Shown here: one piece after another, positions 7,614 through 17,116 of the stretch
Layout of the letters: the number at the start of each line of letters is the position of its first letter
How positions within the stretch are numbered: position 1 is the stretch's first letter
Assembly (NCBI GenBank): GCA_035501735.1
Contig: DATJVR010000064.1
Span: forward strand, 62,001 to 126,000
Length of the DNA stretch: 64,000 nucleotides
Source: PNAI01 sp035501735
GTDB taxonomy: Bacteria; Pseudomonadota; Alphaproteobacteria; Rhizobiales; Xanthobacteraceae
Direction of reading: 5' to 3'
Translations under genes and position numbers: made by a program
The notes under the pieces: model-generated
Database searches by the model: none
Told to the model about the DNA's origin: nothing
The model's input: the letters and a program-made list of their open reading frames with translations, nothing else

Positions 7614-9398
7614 CTATCTCGCCGCCGCTTTGCGAGACGACCCCCCGCTCCGCCTCGGCTTGCGCGCTGATCTTAACCTCTCCCGCAACCGTTTTGTCAT
7701 GCGCTCATTGAGCGCAAGGTGCTTATCCAGCACGACGCCGTAATGCTTCCGCGCCGCGGTCGGCGACACCAGACCCTCCGCTACGTCCTTGCACACCTTG
7801 GCGGGATCGCGCTCGAGCGGATCGCCCCAGCCGCCGCCGCCGCCGGTCCGCACGATCGCCTCGGCGTTGACCGGCACCTGGATATGCGCGCCGGTCCGGA
7901 ACTGAAAATCCTTCTCGCCCGGAAGCTTCAGCAGATGGGCCCCGACGTCCCCGGGCTCGCCGCCCCAAAGTCCCCAGGGTGGGCACTTGCTGCGGCGCGT
8001 GTGTTCGAAGTTCCAGCGTCCCTCGACCAGATTGCGGACGCGCACGTCGAGTCCAAGCCCGCCGCGATATTGTCCCGCACCGCACGAGTCCGGTCGAAAG
8101 CCACGGCTTTCCACCACCACCGGACATTTCAATTCAATGCCTTCGATCGAGCCGTTGCGCACGTCACCCTGGCATACGGATACTGTACCCGACACCCCAT
8201 CCTCGAACGGCCGGCCGCCCCAGCCGCCGCCTTCGATGCTCTGCACCACGAACCGCTTCTTGGTGCCCGGATGAACGCCGAAAAACACCACTGAACCGCC
8301 GAGCAAGCCGTGATGTCCGGCCGGGACGCCATCAGGATTGGCTTTGGCGAGCGCCGCCACGATGGCGTCGACCACCGTCGGCACGATGTAGCTCCAGCCC
8401 GACATCGGCGCCGGGAATCTCGCCATCATGATGTTGCCTTCGGGAATGATGACCTTGAGCGCACGGAAAGAGCCTTCGTTGACCGGATCGAGCGGGCCGG
8501 TGAGCGCCTTATAGGCGACGCGCGCGCCGGCAAGTGTGCGCGAGTTGATGCCGGCCTTGCGCTCCTGCGAACAGCCCGAAAGATCGATCGTCATTCCGCC
8601 GCGCTTGACCGTGACCTTCACGCGGATCGGCACCGGCTCTCCGAGCAGGACGCCATCGTCATCGATCGAAGCCTCTGCCTGATACACACCATCTGGCAGC
8701 TGCGCCACGACGTTGCGGCATTTGGTTTCCGTCTCATCGAAAATTTGCTTGATCGCCGCGAGGATCGTGTCGCGGCCGTATTTGTCGAACAGCTCGTCCA
8801 TCCGTCGCGCCGCGAGCCGGCACGCCGCCATCTGCGATTTCATGTCGCCGAGCGAGGATTCCGGAAAGCGGATGTTGTCCTTGATGACGCGGTAGAGCGT
8901 TTCGTTGAGCTTGCCTGCCTCGTAGATTTTGAGCTGATCGAGCTGCAGCCCTTCGAGCCACGGATCGGCCACGCGCGGACCTGCGCCGAATCCGGTCGAT
9001 GTGCCGCCAATATCGATCCAGTGCGCGCGCACCATGGAGAACAGCAACAGCTCGCCTTTGTAGAAGTAAGGCATGTAGATGACGATGTTGTTGAGGTGCT
9101 GCCCCGCCACAGCCTGGTGATTGGTGATGATGACATCGCCTTCTTTGAATCCGTCGCGGCCGAACCGCGCCACGGCGTCGGTGATGATGACGCCGAGATC
9201 GGCCACAAAATGCGAAACGCCGCCGACATTCTGGCTGATCAATTCGCCGTCGACGTTGACCAGCGCGGTGCAGAAATCGCGCACCTCGTAGATCATCATG
9301 TTGTACGACGTGCGCTGCAGGTCGGCGGCCATTTCATTGGCGACAGCCGGCAGCGCATTGCGGATCACTTCCAGCGTGATGGTGTCGAGCGGCTTCAT
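7614..9398 (-). CDS. hyuB: Hydantoinase B/oxoprolinase family protein
   Basis: A 594-residue HyuB-type subunit. The family start (ITLEVIRNALPAVANEMAADLQRTS) and conserved segments are visible: YEVRDFCTALVN, VIITNHQAVAGQHLNN, the HWIDIGG motif, and GGGGGWGDPLERDP near the C-terminus. With HyuA it forms ATP-dependent cyclic-amide hydrolases such as N-methylhydantoinase, 5-oxoprolinase or acetophenone carboxylase. Its ATG overlaps the hyuA stop by four bases. The tail after about residue 560 is basic and specific to this protein. Substrate unknown. Confidence 0.9.
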   Translation of the reverse strand: MKPLDTITLEVIRNALPAVANEMAADLQRTSYNMMIYEVRDFCTALVNVDGELISQNVGGVSHFVADLGVIITDAVARFGRDGFKEGDVIITNHQAVAGQHLNNIVIYMPYFYKGELLLFSMVRAHWIDIGGTSTGFGAGPRVADPWLEGLQLDQLKIYEAGKLNETLYRVIKDNIRFPESSLGDMKSQMAACRLAARRMDELFDKYGRDTILAAIKQIFDETETKCRNVVAQLPDGVYQAEASIDDDGVLLGEPVPIRVKVTVKRGGMTIDLSGCSQERKAGINSRTLAGARVAYKALTGPLDPVNEGSFRALKVIIPEGNIMMARFPAPMSGWSYIVPTVVDAIVAALAKANPDGVPAGHHGLLGGSVVFFGVHPGTKKRFVVQSIEGGGWGGRPFEDGVSGTVSVCQGDVRNGSIEGIELKCPVVVESRGFRPDSCGAGQYRGGLGLDVRVRNLVEGRWNFEHTRRSKCPPWGLWGGEPGDVGAHLLKLPGEKDFQFRTGAHIQVPVNAEAIVRTGGGGGWGDPLERDPAKVCKDVAEGLVSPTAARKHYGVVLDKHLALNERMTKRLRERLRSARKPRRSGGSSRKAAAR

Positions 9399-11434
9399 GG
9401 CCGTCCTCCAACCGTGACGATCAACTCGCCGGACGGCGCGACTTGGCAGTTATCGCGCTCGAACAGCACCGTGGTCGTCCCATGTTCTTCGATCAACGCC
9501 GGGCCGGCAATTTTCGCGCCCGCGGTCAAATTCTCGCGCCGGTAGACTTTGGCCATGAGCGGCTTGTTGGCGCTGCTGAAATAGACCGCGCGTTCGCCCG
9601 ACGGTCGAGTTGCGCTGGTGCGGCCAAGGCTCGGAAACTCGAGCTTCGGCCGCTTCCCGACCGCAGCAAGCCGAATATTGACCATCTCGACCGGCTCCTC
9701 GGGCGAATGATGCGCGTAGCGCTGTTCGTACAATTGATCGAACGCGGTGCGAATCGCCTTGCGATCCGCATTTTTTAGCTGTCTGTACTCGACCGGCACC
9801 GACAGCGTGAATTCCTGCCCCACGTAGCGCAAATCGAGATGGATTTGAAACGTCGCATTCTTGCCGTGGCGCAGGCTGGCCTTGGCGTCCTTGACCATTT
9901 CGTCGTGGATCGCGATGAGCTTGCCGAAATCGACATTCGCAAGGTCGGAATAGACGGTGCGGGTGAAATCGTGCCGCTCGTCCGCAAGCAGCATGCCGAG
10001 CGCGGAAAAATGCGACGGGAACAGCGGCACGATCACGGTCGGTATATAGAGCTCGCGCGCAATCGCGCAGACATGCAGCGGCCCCGCGCCGCCCGACGCC
10101 ACGAGCGCAAAATCGCGCGGATCATATCCCTTGGCCACGGATACTTCGCGCACCGCTAGCGACATCTTGTTGATGGCGATTTCGACGATCGCCTGCGCCG
10201 CCACCACCGCATCGAGCCCGAGCGGATCTGCGATCTTCTCCTTGATGCCGCGCCGCGCGGCCGCCGCATCGAGCTTCATCTGCCCACCGAGAAAATGGTC
10301 CGGATCGAGCCGTCCCAACGCCACATTGGCGTCGGTGATTGTCGGTTCCGTACCGCCGGCGCGATAACAGATCGGCCCCGGATCGGCACCCGCGCTCTGC
10401 GGCCCCACTTTCAGCGCGCCGACATTGTCGCGCCACGCAATGCTGCCGCCACCGGCACCGACCTCGACCACGTCGACCATCGGCAGCATCACCGGATGAC
10501 CGCTGGCGTAACCGCCGACGTAATAACCCGGCGCCATGGTGGGCTCACCCGTGCGGATCAGGCTCGCCTTCGCGGTAGTGCCGCCCATGTCGAAGGAAAT
10601 GACATTGGGATACCCGAGCGTATGCCCGACATGCGCCGAGGCGATGATGCCGCCGACCGGGCCGGATTCCATCATCGCTACCGGTCGCTCGGTCGCGACC
10701 TCGGGCGTCATCACCCCGCCGTTTGACCGCATGATCGACAGATCGCCGTCAAAACCGATGCGCGCGAGATTGTTCTTGAGGCCCTTTACGTAGCCGCCAA
10801 CCTTCGGCCCGATATAGGCGTTCACCACGGTCGTAGAAATTCGCTCGAATTCCCGATACTCCCGCAGGATCTCGTGTGAGAGCGATACATAGGCACCCGG
10901 CATTGCCTTTCGGATCATGTCGCCGGTGATACGTTCATGCGCAGGATTTGCGTAGGCGTGCAAAAAGCAAACCGCGACCGCCTCAACGCCTGCGGATTTC
11001 AGGAGCTTGCACGCCTCCGTAACGCTCGCCCGCTTCAGCGGCTCGAACACTGTCCCGCCGGCGAGCAGGCGCTCCTCGATTTCGCAGGTGAATTGTCGCG
11101 ACACCAGCGGCTCGTGGCGGCGAAAGAACAGATTGTACGATTCCGGCCTGTTGCCGCGGCCAATCATGTAGACATCGCGCGTGCCGCGCGTCACCACCAG
11201 GCCGGTCTTTGCCCCTTTGCGTTCGATCAGCGTGTTGATCGCGATGGTTGAACCGTGGATCAGTTCATCGACGGCCTTGGCATCGACGCCGCTTTTTTCG
11301 ATGCAGTCGATGACGCCCTGAACCAGCTCCCCCGGCGTCGTCAGGCTCTTCGCCTGGATGAAGGAACCCTTTTCGTCATCGAAACCAAGCAAGTCCGTGA
11401 ACGTCCCGCCGATGTCGACCGCAACAAAGATCAC
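9395..11434 (-). CDS. hyuA: Hydantoinase A/oxoprolinase family protein
   Basis: A 679-residue HyuA-type subunit opening with the ASKHA-like phosphate-binding motif VAVDIGGTFTD. Other landmarks are GSTIAINTLIERKGAKTGLV, SFDMGGTTAK, GAGGGSIAW and GGAGPLHVC. The start is the GTG at 11434, which has AGGAG seven bases upstream and puts IGGTFTD at the usual N-terminal position; longer readings to 11542 would run into the divergent gene. HyuA and HyuB act as a complex that couples ATP hydrolysis to ring opening or carboxylation. The neighbours (ABC importer, M24 proteins, amidohydrolase) suggest use of an imported cyclic amide (inference). Confidence 0.9.
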   Translation of the reverse strand: MIFVAVDIGGTFTDLLGFDDEKGSFIQAKSLTTPGELVQGVIDCIEKSGVDAKAVDELIHGSTIAINTLIERKGAKTGLVVTRGTRDVYMIGRGNRPESYNLFFRRHEPLVSRQFTCEIEERLLAGGTVFEPLKRASVTEACKLLKSAGVEAVAVCFLHAYANPAHERITGDMIRKAMPGAYVSLSHEILREYREFERISTTVVNAYIGPKVGGYVKGLKNNLARIGFDGDLSIMRSNGGVMTPEVATERPVAMMESGPVGGIIASAHVGHTLGYPNVISFDMGGTTAKASLIRTGEPTMAPGYYVGGYASGHPVMLPMVDVVEVGAGGGSIAWRDNVGALKVGPQSAGADPGPICYRAGGTEPTITDANVALGRLDPDHFLGGQMKLDAAAARRGIKEKIADPLGLDAVVAAQAIVEIAINKMSLAVREVSVAKGYDPRDFALVASGGAGPLHVCAIARELYIPTVIVPLFPSHFSALGMLLADERHDFTRTVYSDLANVDFGKLIAIHDEMVKDAKASLRHGKNATFQIHLDLRYVGQEFTLSVPVEYRQLKNADRKAIRTAFDQLYEQRYAHHSPEEPVEMVNIRLAAVGKRPKLEFPSLGRTSATRPSGERAVYFSSANKPLMAKVYRRENLTAGAKIAGPALIEEHGTTTVLFERDNCQVAPSGELIVTVGGRP

Positions 11435-11541
11435 GCTGCTACTCCTGATCGTTCGGCGCTGGTGTTGATGGGCAATCTGCGCTTGAATTCGGCCGCGGCG
11501 GGATGACCCAGCCACCATAACGTCTATCGCGGAGCCACTCA

Positions 11542-12417
11542 ATGACGACCAGCTTTCGCCAGATCATCAACAGGGCCGTCAAGGAAAAACGCATCTTGGT
11601 TGTTCCCGGGGCGCACGACGCGTTGAGCGCGCGGCTCATCCAGACCATCGGCTTCGAGACTTATTTCATTGGCGGTTTTCCTGCTGTCGGAGCGCGCTAT
11701 GGCGTTCCCGACATCGGCCTCAAGGGCTTTGGCGAAATTTCCGCAGCCGTGCGCGACATCATGTCGGCCTGCGATCTGCCGGTTTTCGTGGACGGCGACG
11801 ACGGCTACGGCGATGTCAAGAACGTGGTCCACACGGTGCAAAGTTACGAGCGCCTGGGGGTGAGCGCGATCCTGATCGAGGATCAGCAATGGCCGAAACG
11901 CTGCGGCCACATGGTCGGTAAAAAGGTCGTGCCCATCGAGGTGGCTGAGGCCAAGATCAAAGCGGCGTGCTCGGAACGCCTCAACCCGGAAACCTGGATA
12001 CTTGGCCGCACGGACGCGCGGCAGGTCTACGACCTGGACGAAGCGATGCGGCGCGCCGAACGCTTTATCAAAGCGGGCGCCGATGGCATCTTCATCGAGG
12101 CGCCGCGCAGCGTGCAGGAATTGGAGCGTATCGGTCGTGCTTTTGACGTGCCGCAAATCTGCAATCCGCTCATGGGCGGGCACACGCCGATCCTCACCAT
12201 GGAGGAACTCGGGCAGCTCGGTTTCAATTGTGCGGTGCTCGGACTCGACACCTTGATGCACGCCGCCAAGGCGATCGAGAGCGTACTGCTCGACATGAAA
12301 TCAGGCCGCTTCGCCCGCCGCAACGACGGCATGGATTTCGAGCATTACAAGAAAATCGTCCGCTACGACGATTGGGAACGCATCGACGACCGTTTCGCCG
12401 TCCACGCAAAGCAATGA
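11542..12417 (+). CDS. Isocitrate lyase/PEP mutase superfamily enzyme
   Basis: A 291-residue TIM-barrel protein of the ICL/PEPM family. The substrate and metal region reads VFVDGDDGYGD, in place of the common ADADTGYG, and the flexible loop carries the catalytic-type KRCGH motif (usual K-K/R-C-G-H) followed by GKKVVP. IEAP, QICNPLMGG and VLGLDTLMHA are further family blocks. Members include methylisocitrate lyase, oxaloacetate decarboxylase and carboxyvinyl-phosphonate mutase. The loop cysteine favours a C-C lyase over a phosphonomutase. It is the only plus-strand gene inside the catabolic cluster and is divergent from hyuA. Confidence 0.85.
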   Translation: MTTSFRQIINRAVKEKRILVVPGAHDALSARLIQTIGFETYFIGGFPAVGARYGVPDIGLKGFGEISAAVRDIMSACDLPVFVDGDDGYGDVKNVVHTVQSYERLGVSAILIEDQQWPKRCGHMVGKKVVPIEVAEAKIKAACSERLNPETWILGRTDARQVYDLDEAMRRAERFIKAGADGIFIEAPRSVQELERIGRAFDVPQICNPLMGGHTPILTMEELGQLGFNCAVLGLDTLMHAAKAIESVLLDMKSGRFARRNDGMDFEHYKKIVRYDDWERIDDRFAVHAKQ

Positions 12418-12420
12418 AGC

Positions 12421-13479
12421 CTAGAGATCGATTAACAGCCGCGCGGCGGCGCCATCGCTGCCGATCAACGCCGGCGCACTTATGTAAACAGGTCGACCTT
12501 CAACGCTCATGCGTGCCTGCACCGAGACCAACATTCCTCCCGCCGGTGAACGCGGATCGGCGATGTCCGATCCCATCAGCGGCGCCAACGGCTGCGTCGT
12601 TCGGCAGCCTTCCACCAGCCAATATGAAAACTTTTCAAATGCCCGCGGACTTGGCAATTGAGCGACCGCATTGGCGAACTGCTCGGCAGCGCGCGCGCCA
12701 TGAATCGTCGGAACCGCCGTGCGCGAAAAACAGCGGCCAAGACGTATCCAAGTGCCCATATAGGCGACAGTCGCTCGGAGGGCAAAATTTTCGCCCAGCG
12801 CCGCATCGCCTTCGATGCGCCTGAGATGCTGATCGCGCGCGAGGTCCGGCGCCGCAGCAATGTATATTTCTTCGGCCCCGAATAGCCTCGCTTCGGCCTC
12901 GACCGCTGCGATTATGGCACCCAGATTGTCTCTCTCTTGCGGCACCGCTGCGAGCGCGCGCTGCGCAATCTCCGCCGCCCTGGTCGCGAGCGCCACCTCG
13001 GCCGAGTCGGCCACACTGCGCAGCCGCGCGAACAGCCCGCTTGCGTCGGATAATCTGAGCCCCGGCCCACCCTCGCGGAGATCATCGGCCATGCCGACGG
13101 TGACAGTGTCGAAATCGACGATCCCCACCACGGCATCGGTTTTCGATGCACCGATGAGGCGGCCGGCCTCCAGACCGATGCGCGGCGTGTGGATCACTTC
13201 AGCGACGCGGCTTGTCCGTTCGATCCAGCTTTTCACGCGGTAGCTCAGCGCAGCGACGAGCCGCGGCTCGCCGTCGCGCGGCACCACCAGCAGCGCCTCC
13301 GACCAATAGGGCACGAAGCCGGTGAGCCACGATACGCCCGCCGTCTGCGCATTGTTGGTATAAACGACGAGCGCATCGAGACCTTCGGTCGCCATCGCGG
13401 CGCGCACGCGTTCAACCCGCGCTTGGAGCGCCGCATCGGGCAACTCGGTTTTCGAGCGAACGATCAGGCCGCGGCGCAT
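12421..13479 (-). CDS. M24-fold protein, metal site not conserved
   Basis: A 352-residue protein with a creatinase-type N-terminal domain (ARVERVRAAMATEGLDALVVYTNN... about residues 10-130) and a C-terminal pita-bread domain. The usual M24 metal ligands (Asp, Asp, His, Glu, Glu) and the GHGIG motif are not visible; the domain has LRATVAYMGTWIRLGRCF where the first Asp pair belongs. It is therefore probably a non-metal enzyme or a non-catalytic partner of the next M24 gene, whose stop lies 19 bases upstream of this start. The start at 13479 has GAGGGG ten bases upstream. Confidence 0.75.
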   Translation of the reverse strand: MRRGLIVRSKTELPDAALQARVERVRAAMATEGLDALVVYTNNAQTAGVSWLTGFVPYWSEALLVVPRDGEPRLVAALSYRVKSWIERTSRVAEVIHTPRIGLEAGRLIGASKTDAVVGIVDFDTVTVGMADDLREGGPGLRLSDASGLFARLRSVADSAEVALATRAAEIAQRALAAVPQERDNLGAIIAAVEAEARLFGAEEIYIAAAPDLARDQHLRRIEGDAALGENFALRATVAYMGTWIRLGRCFSRTAVPTIHGARAAEQFANAVAQLPSPRAFEKFSYWLVEGCRTTQPLAPLMGSDIADPRSPAGGMLVSVQARMSVEGRPVYISAPALIGSDGAAARLLIDL

Positions 13480-13498
13480 CTGTTGCGGTCCCCTCGGG

Positions 13499-14590
13499 TC
13501 AGACTTCGAACAGCTCGCGCGGTGTTCCGCACAGCACATCGGCGCCTGTTTCCGTCACCACCACGGCATCTCCCAGCACGATGTAGCCGGCATCGGGATG
13601 ATACGTGTTCGGATGGACGATCAACGCCATGCCCGGCACCAGAGGCACGTCGACATCCTCAAGGATGTGCGGCTTTCCATCGGCGAACAGACCCATGCCG
13701 TGCCCGCGCACGCGCGTCCATTTGCTCGTCACGTAATCGCCGAGGCCGTATTTGCGGAAGACATCGTTCTCCGCCCGCGCCACATCGGCAGCCGTGGCGC
13801 CCGGCTTGACCGCCGCAATGCCGGCTTCCAGCGCTTCGCGGAACTGCTCGAACGCGCGACGCTGCTCATACGTCGCCTTGCCAACGACGCAGGTGCGGCA
13901 GATCTGCGCGTAATAGCCTTCGATCGCAGGCGTCAGTTCCGTGGTGACCAGATCGCCAGCGGCGATCTTGCGGTCGGACGGCGGCGTCATGCCCAAGACA
14001 TCCTTGCCGCCCGAACCGATGATCATGAAATTGTCCGGACAACCGCGCCGGCGCAAATAGGCTTCCACATCCGCGACCAGCTCGTATTGCGGCCGGCCAG
14101 GTTTTACGGCCTCGAGGAATGCGACATAGGCGTCATCCGCCATTTTCGCCGCGCGGCGGAGCACCGCGATTTCGCCCGGCAATTTGTGCATCAAAAGTCG
14201 GTCGAGCAGTTTTGTGCCGTCTTCGAGCGCGAAGCTGCGGTCTTGATCCGCAAGCCAGCGCGGTACGAACCGCCGCGGCGCCGCTGCCACACGCCGATTG
14301 GCGACGCGATCAAGTCGCGCCTCGACCGCGCGCGCAATATCGACCGCAAACTGAATTTTCACGCCGGAGGTTTCCGCCTCGGCGCGTTCCAGATCCGTCG
14401 CGCTGTCGAGAAAGAGCTCAGTCGTCCCGTCGGCCGCCACCACCGCGATGCCGTGGCCTTCGAGCATGCCGAAGTCCGCCGCATAGCGCAGGTAATCGCC
14501 CTGCCAGGCATTGCCGTAGAGCACCATTTCGGCGATGCCCGCATCCGCCATGGCTGCCAGCAGACGGCGCCGCCTCTCCTGGGCCAGCAT
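13499..14590 (-). CDS. M24 family (creatinase/Xaa-Pro peptidase-like) protein
   Basis: A 363-residue protein with a creatinase-type N-domain and an M24 C-domain. The RGHGMGLF motif carries the conserved His. The ligand positions are altered: TTELTPAIEGYYAQICRT has Glu and Gln where the two Asp belong, VPGMALIVHPNTY has His instead of Glu, and GYIVLGDAVVVT lacks the last Glu. Creatinase itself shares this fold and works without metal, so a C-N hydrolase for a small guanidino or amide substrate is possible. It starts 46 bases after the amidohydrolase stop and has GGGGAA upstream. Confidence 0.8.
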   Translation of the reverse strand: MLAQERRRRLLAAMADAGIAEMVLYGNAWQGDYLRYAADFGMLEGHGIAVVAADGTTELFLDSATDLERAEAETSGVKIQFAVDIARAVEARLDRVANRRVAAAPRRFVPRWLADQDRSFALEDGTKLLDRLLMHKLPGEIAVLRRAAKMADDAYVAFLEAVKPGRPQYELVADVEAYLRRRGCPDNFMIIGSGGKDVLGMTPPSDRKIAAGDLVTTELTPAIEGYYAQICRTCVVGKATYEQRRAFEQFREALEAGIAAVKPGATAADVARAENDVFRKYGLGDYVTSKWTRVRGHGMGLFADGKPHILEDVDVPLVPGMALIVHPNTYHPDAGYIVLGDAVVVTETGADVLCGTPRELFEV

Positions 14591-14636
14591 GCGTTTCCCC
14601 AGCGCTTAGCGGGATGCTCTCGACTTGAATATTTGC

Positions 14637-15677
14637 TCAGACAACGGGTGCGGGCTCGCGCGCGCCTTGCGTCCGCGCCGGCGCCGGATCGCGCAACGCG
14701 AGAATGCGACGCGCATTCGAATAGAACAGCTTGTGCTTGTCTGTGTCCGACAATTTGATTTCGTCGAGCAGCTTGAGGCAGGCTGCCGGATCCCAGCACG
14801 GATAATCGGTGCCGTACATCACATTGTCGATGCCGTAGTAGTCGATGGCGAACTTCATCCCGGCGGAATGCGGAGACACCGTGTCGGTGACCATGCGCTT
14901 GATATAAGTGCTGACCGGTTTCGGCAGCTTCGCCGCCTTGGAATTCTTGTCCATGCGGCCGGCCTGATACGGCAGCGATCCGCCCGTGTGCGAGATGTAG
15001 ATTTTCAGCTTCGGATGCCGTTCCATCATGCCGGACAGGATGAGCCGCATGGCCGCCACGCTCACCTCGATCACGCGGCCAAGGCTCAAATGCAGTGCGC
15101 CGTTGTAGCCGTCGAGCATGTCCTGGAAGATCACGTCGGTCGGATGCAGGAACACCGGCAAGCCGAGTTTTTCGCAATGGGCGTAGAACGGCTCGAGGCG
15201 CTCCGCGTCGATGCGCGCATCGGCGCCGACGCTGCCGGGAAGATTGACCCCCATCAGGCCAAGCCGGTTGACCGCGTCATTGACCACATCGATCGCCACT
15301 TTCGTGTCCTGCAGTGGCACCGCGGCGCTCGCCCACAACCGCCCGGGATATTTCTTTTGCGCGCCCGCCATTTCCTCGTTCCACATGAGCGCATAGTCGC
15401 GCCCTTCCTCCACCGGCATGTCGGAAAAAGCGACCGCGAACGGTCCGATCCAGCAGACCACGTCCACGCGATGGCCGAGCTTGTCCATGGAGGCGAACTG
15501 CTCATCGAGGTCGAACCATTCGGCCCAGCTGTTGAGATGCTGGCCGCTGCCCGCGCGGCGCATGTAGTCGTAGCCACCGCTTTCATTGACGCGCGCCTTG
15601 GGAAATTCCTTGCGCTTGCAAAGCTTTTCGAAGATCGCACGCGGCCACCAATGGAAATGCGAGTCGATGATGTGCAT
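14637..15677 (-). CDS. Amidohydrolase_2 family metal-dependent hydrolase or decarboxylase
   Basis: A 346-residue TIM-barrel protein of the ACMSD/2,3-dihydroxybenzoate decarboxylase branch. Metal ligands are visible as the N-terminal HxH (MHIIDSHFHWW, His7 and His9), LPVFLHP, YISHTGG, and the Asp of MYGTDYP near residue 295. ERMDKNSKA-like loops are family-typical. It is the first gene of the minus-strand catabolic run and is likely cotranscribed with the two M24 genes downstream. Reaction and substrate are unknown; related enzymes decarboxylate aromatic or semialdehyde acids. Confidence 0.85.
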   Translation of the reverse strand: MHIIDSHFHWWPRAIFEKLCKRKEFPKARVNESGGYDYMRRAGSGQHLNSWAEWFDLDEQFASMDKLGHRVDVVCWIGPFAVAFSDMPVEEGRDYALMWNEEMAGAQKKYPGRLWASAAVPLQDTKVAIDVVNDAVNRLGLMGVNLPGSVGADARIDAERLEPFYAHCEKLGLPVFLHPTDVIFQDMLDGYNGALHLSLGRVIEVSVAAMRLILSGMMERHPKLKIYISHTGGSLPYQAGRMDKNSKAAKLPKPVSTYIKRMVTDTVSPHSAGMKFAIDYYGIDNVMYGTDYPCWDPAACLKLLDEIKLSDTDKHKLFYSNARRILALRDPAPARTQGAREPAPVV

Positions 15678-16039
15678 GGCGGGAAGTCTTGCCCTATCAG
15701 CGAAGAGTGACCGATTCTAGGGCCAAAACCAGAACCGAACCAGCCACTTTGCCGCCTTCCTGCACATGGCATCCCGGGCATCGAATCCTCAGCCGGTCGG
15801 ATGAAACTGTGAGGGCAATGACGCAAGCGCAGCAGATTGCACACTTTTCACAGGGCGTTGCTGGGCTGCAACACCTGTACCGTTTTTGGAAATAGATCGC
15901 CTTTGGGCTTGATTCAGGTGGCAGTGATGAAAGTTAATGACGTGTTAATTGGCGACCAATTTTGCCCTCCCATTTGGACGCCGCGGGTACCGGCAACGGC
16001 GAAATTTATTCGCTGGGGGCGTTTAATGCGGAGGCAATA
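15678..16039. other. Divergent intergenic region
   Basis: About 360 bases between the amidohydrolase start (minus) and a small exported protein (plus). Short frames here have no ribosome-binding site and look like chance. Promoters for both flanking genes should lie here; no box can be named with confidence. Confidence 0.5.
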
Positions 16040-16333
16040 ATGAGGAAAATTTCTATCGCACTCTTCTCGGTACTGAGCCTCACCGCTTCGTTGATCGGGG
16101 TTCAGATCGCACCGGCGTCCGCGGACGTCGTCGTCAACAACATCCTTTCGCCCTTCACAGTCATCCAGGTCGTGCCGGGTCATCGAGTCTATGGATACGG
16201 ACCGCCGGCGTGGTGGATCAACGATTCGCGCCATCACCAGCGCTGTTACCGCCGATGGGATCGTTATTACGGCGAATGGCGTTTCCACTGCGTAAGGATG
16301 CACCTCTGGGGCAGCGAGTCGTACTGGGACTGA
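16040..16333 (+). CDS. Small exported protein with NNILSPF motif
   Basis: A 97-residue protein with a Sec signal peptide (MRKISIALFSVLSLTA..., cleavage near ASA-DV at about residue 28). The mature protein opens with VVVNNILSPFTVIQVV, then a Tyr/Trp/Arg-rich part with two cysteines (QRCYRRW, FHCVRM). The start has GGAGG seven bases upstream. The NNILSPF motif recurs at the same place in the next gene, which starts 30 bases downstream on the same strand. Function unknown; probably periplasmic or surface. Confidence 0.8.
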   Translation: MRKISIALFSVLSLTASLIGVQIAPASADVVVNNILSPFTVIQVVPGHRVYGYGPPAWWINDSRHHQRCYRRWDRYYGEWRFHCVRMHLWGSESYWD

Positions 16334-16363
16334 TGAAAGGCGTGAATGGGTTGGGGAATTACG

Positions 16364-17116
16364 ATGCGTAATGTGCTGTGCGCTATCTGCGCGTTGAGTC
16401 TCGCGAGCACTGTCGCGTTGGCCGAACGTTTACCGCCGCCCGGGAATAATACGATTGTGAATAATATTCTTTCCCCGTTCAGCACCATCAAGATTATCGG
16501 TTCTCGGCCGGGTCCGCGCCCACACTGGGCCCCGGAATGCAATCAGGGATTCAGTGAATGGAAGCCGGTCTGCGCCGTAACGCTCAATCGCGTTGCTGTC
16601 ACTTATCCCAATGCATGCATGGCGGAACTCGATAATGCTTTCGTCATCGACTATGCACCGTGTCCGATCGCAACCAGCTGTGCACCCACCTATGAGCCGG
16701 TTTGCGGACGTGTTCATCGTCATGAACCGCTAGAAAATTTGCAGGAAGCATTGCGGCCCCCCCATATCCGGCCCTTCCTCAACGAATGCTTCGCCAGGGC
16801 GCACGTCGTGCTGCACCTCACCCGCGAATCCCCGCCTCACCTTGAAGAGGAACACTACGGCGATGTCACGATACTGAGGAGATATGGCGACAATCTCTTT
16901 CAGTATCCGCACGAGCATACATATTCTTATTTTGGTCGCTCCGGTTTGGAGGATTACGGCGGGGTCTGCCCGACAACGTGCCCGGAAGGCGGCCTCGTTG
17001 TTTGCGCGGTAGACCATAACAACGTGCCGCGACTCTATAAAAATAGATGTTCTGCCGTTTTGGCTGGAGCCGACCCGACTCGGTTCAAGCCTGGCGATAT
17101 TTCGAAATGTAAGTGA
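16364..17116 (+). CDS. Exported cysteine-rich protein with Kazal-like segments
   Basis: A 250-residue exported protein. The signal peptide covers about residues 1-20 (MRNVLCAICALSLASTVALA). Then follow IVNNILSPFSTIKII, shared with the upstream gene, and three cysteine modules. The first reads WKPVCAVTLNRVAVTYPNAC, the second YEPVCG with a long insert before FLNECFARA, the third VVCAVDHNNVPRLYKNRC. The PVC-x(n)-TYPNAC spacing resembles Kazal-type protease inhibitors, with the second module unusually expanded. A start at 16346 is possible, but the signal peptide argues for 16364. A role as a secreted protease inhibitor is a suggestion only. Confidence 0.75.
   Translation: MRNVLCAICALSLASTVALAERLPPPGNNTIVNNILSPFSTIKIIGSRPGPRPHWAPECNQGFSEWKPVCAVTLNRVAVTYPNACMAELDNAFVIDYAPCPIATSCAPTYEPVCGRVHRHEPLENLQEALRPPHIRPFLNECFARAHVVLHLTRESPPHLEEEHYGDVTILRRYGDNLFQYPHEHTYSYFGRSGLEDYGGVCPTTCPEGGLVVCAVDHNNVPRLYKNRCSAVLAGADPTRFKPGDISKCK

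Noticed and set aside
11435..11542. Longer hyuA reading
   Set aside because: It overlaps the divergent gene start, and the GTG at 11434 has AGGAG and places the IGGTFTD motif correctly.
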